From an uncultured Collinsella sp. (lineage in GTDB: Bacteria > Actinomycetota > Coriobacteriia > Coriobacteriales > Coriobacteriaceae): 30,702 nucleotides of DNA. Shown here one piece after another: positions 29,426 to 30,702 of the stretch. The notes beneath the pieces were generated by a model. The model was not told the DNA's origin. It was given only the letters and a program-made list of their open reading frames with translations, and made no database searches. Positions within the stretch are counted from its first letter, which is position 1, and each line of letters opens with the position of its first letter. The DNA is taken from NCBI GenBank assembly GCA_900768265.1, contig CAAGCF010000033.1, positions 1 through 30,702 of the forward strand, given 5' to 3'. Both the position numbers and the translations under genes were made by a program.

Positions 29426-30702
29426 ATGTACTGTCGACTTCTTCTCAAACTAATCCTAAGAGACAAGGCCGTATGGATTTGTACGCTCGTTCTCGCTGCA
29501 GCCTTTTCCGTCCCCGTTGCGTTCAATTCACCCATCTACGGGCCCTTCTTTATGAAGCAGGGCATGCAGGGCTTTGTCGACGCATTCAATACGCGCGCGC
29601 CCCAGGCCAGCGGCACAGACCTATCTCCAGAGCAGCAAAATGACGCGGAGCTTGCAAGATACGCGAACGCCGCCCTTGCCGCTCAAACCGACGCCGCCTT
29701 TCTCGATTCTGCCGAGAGCTACTACGCGCTCATGGGCGAAGGCCTCCAATCCGGGTCCATCGTGGGAGACCAAGAGACCAATGACGCAGCGCTCGCATAT
29801 TGCCGTGCCCTGAGCAGCTCCGGCATCACGGATATCCCGGCCTCCGCAAACGACCTGCCATTCCTTTCCTTCCTGCCTTACGCCATTGCCACGGCGCCGT
29901 CTTTCCTTCCCTTCATCCCCTTCCTTCTCTCGTCGATACTCGTGCTCGGCGCCACAAGGCCCGGGACCCTGGCGGCAAAGGCGCCCGTGCCCAAATTCCG
30001 GCGCCTTATCCAAACCGTGTTTTCGATAATCGTCGCGGGGACCGCGATGCTCCTCGCCGGCCTCGCACCCGGGGGCATTTACGCCTTGGTCCTAAACGGC
30101 TTCGGGCAAATTGGGTACCCGATCGCCTTCTTCCATGACGGCGCGCTTACCACCACGACCGCGGGAAACGTCTTCACAGCCCTGCTTCTCGCGCTGCTTG
30201 CGGGCGGAACCTTGATATCCGTTTGCTCCGCCGTCCTATCGACCGCAACGAGGCGCGTCCTCGCGGGCCCCCTTACCTCCGCGCTGCTTGTCGCGGCCCC
30301 GGCATTCCCGTTACTGTCCGATTCGGCACTAGGGCATAATGCCGTGCTCGGGCTCCTGCCACTGCCCGTATTCTCGCCTATCGAGGCAACGGGTTACGTA
30401 GGATGCTTCCCGACAGAATTCATTGACTCCGGTTCAGGCAGCGCATCGATGCTTGCCGTGGCCCTGGCATACGTCGCGGTCTTTTTTGCGGTCGGCGCCG
30501 TTGCGACACGTTCGCCCAAACAGTCTGGACCCGCGAAAAAGCACCATGGGCTCGAGCTCCTGGACGCGAGCGTGGGATACGGGAGCACGACGATACTTTC
30601 AATCGGGTCGCTTTTCCTGAGCCCGGGAACGGCGGCGGGCCTCGTTGCTCCCAACGGCTCGGGGAAAACCACCCTTCTTGAAGCGCTGTCGGGCCAATTT
30701 CC
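29426..30702 (+). CDS. ABC transporter permease-ATPase fusion, N-terminal part (continues at 1-657)
   Basis: The frame opens at ATG 29426 (AGGTG about eight to twelve bases upstream), has no stop to the end of the window, and continues in frame at base 1. Unique bases 29426-30583 plus 1-657 give 604 aa. Residues about 17-35 are helix 1, then an extracellular loop of about 115 residues, then five or six more helices between about 150 and 367, the ABC-2/DrrB-like topology. After a short charged linker (RSPKQSGPAKKHHG) an ATPase domain starts at LELLDASVGYG. Permease first and ATPase second in one polypeptide is uncommon for this topology. Two chains would make a full transporter. Confidence 0.87.
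   Translation, partial: MYCRLLLKLILRDKAVWICTLVLAAAFSVPVAFNSPIYGPFFMKQGMQGFVDAFNTRAPQASGTDLSPEQQNDAELARYANAALAAQTDAAFLDSAESYYALMGEGLQSGSIVGDQETNDAALAYCRALSSSGITDIPASANDLPFLSFLPYAIATAPSFLPFIPFLLSSILVLGATRPGTLAAKAPVPKFRRLIQTVFSIIVAGTAMLLAGLAPGGIYALVLNGFGQIGYPIAFFHDGALTTTTAGNVFTALLLALLAGGTLISVCSAVLSTATRRVLAGPLTSALLVAAPAFPLLSDSALGHNAVLGLLPLPVFSPIEATGYVGCFPTEFIDSGSGSASMLAVALAYVAVFFAVGAVATRSPKQSGPAKKHHGLELLDASVGYGSTTILSIGSLFLSPGTAAGLVAPNGSGKTTLLEALSGQF
30584..30702. repeat. Terminal overlap of a circular contig (right copy)
   Basis: Second copy of the 119-base sequence at positions 1-119. It begins inside the ATPase domain of the permease-ATPase fusion gene, just after the A-loop-like segment VGYGSTT, and contains the Walker A codons. 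Joining the two ends restores one complete ABC ATPase domain. Confidence 0.93.

Overview
The first 119 bases and the last 119 bases of the window are identical, and one reading frame continues uninterrupted from the right end into the left end. I read the window as a closed circle of 30,583 bp, most likely a plasmid. It carries a copG/rep pair beside an iteron array, a parA/ribbon-helix-helix partition pair, a serine resolvase with a res-like region, a mobC-like gene beside an oriT-like cluster of inverted repeats, and two toxin-antitoxin candidates. I see no rRNA, tRNA, CRISPR array, insertion sequence, relaxase or type IV secretion genes. The host is probably a gut actinobacterium of the Coriobacteriia (Collinsella-like). 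This is inferred from GC-rich coding sequence, strong AGGAGG ribosome sites, a multi-spanning LuxR-type membrane regulator, a CAP-domain surface protein ending in an LAQTG sorting signal, and a BspA-like remnant. The species cannot be named from the sequence alone.

Layout, clockwise. 29426 through the junction to 1087: a one-polypeptide ABC transporter (permease fused to ATPase, 604 aa) and a small membrane-anchored partner. 1141-1585: a frameshifted BspA-like remnant. 1670-3398: a DUF4143-type ATPase, a four-copy 23-bp repeat array and an XRE regulator with a clear operator. 3482-7491: two secreted or surface proteins. 7614-10202: four small genes of unknown role and the parA/RHH pair, with one operator-like motif repeated four times. 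10479-12300: GC-rich degenerate repeats, iterons, rep and copG. 12901-15893: a small gene, a 41-aa membrane peptide with an antisense promoter (type I toxin-antitoxin candidate), and three overlapping metallophosphoesterase genes. 15911-18365: a lipoprotein gene broken by an in-frame TAG, a two-gene RHH/coiled-coil and membrane operon, and the resolvase. 18384-20836: a type II toxin-antitoxin pair, a DUF1648-like membrane protein, an AbiEi/DUF559-like protein and a gene remnant. 20837-26697, all on the minus strand: a LuxR-type membrane regulator with two output domains, a secreted DUF2712-like protein, two ABC permeases, an ATPase and a DUF5028-like lipoprotein. 26909-29425: a truncated copy of the 659-1087 gene, mobC, oriT-like hairpins and about 1.5 kb of structured non-coding DNA with a base pattern unlike the rest.

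How the genes may work together. Maintenance rests on copG/rep with iterons, parA/RHH, the resolvase (multimer resolution) and the two toxin-antitoxin candidates. Transfer would need a relaxase supplied in trans. The cargo is centred on the cell envelope: two ABC systems resembling peptide or bacteriocin export and immunity loci, a membrane sensor-regulator, a large LAQTG-anchored CAP protein, a zinc-finger-like secreted protein, and broken BspA-like and lipoprotein genes. The most system-like block is 20837-26697, a membrane regulator controlling a secreted protein, an ABC exporter and a lipoprotein. The least described items are the double-headed regulator, the 41-aa toxin candidate, the 37-aa/79-aa membrane pair at 8359-8724, and the triple phosphoesterase operon.
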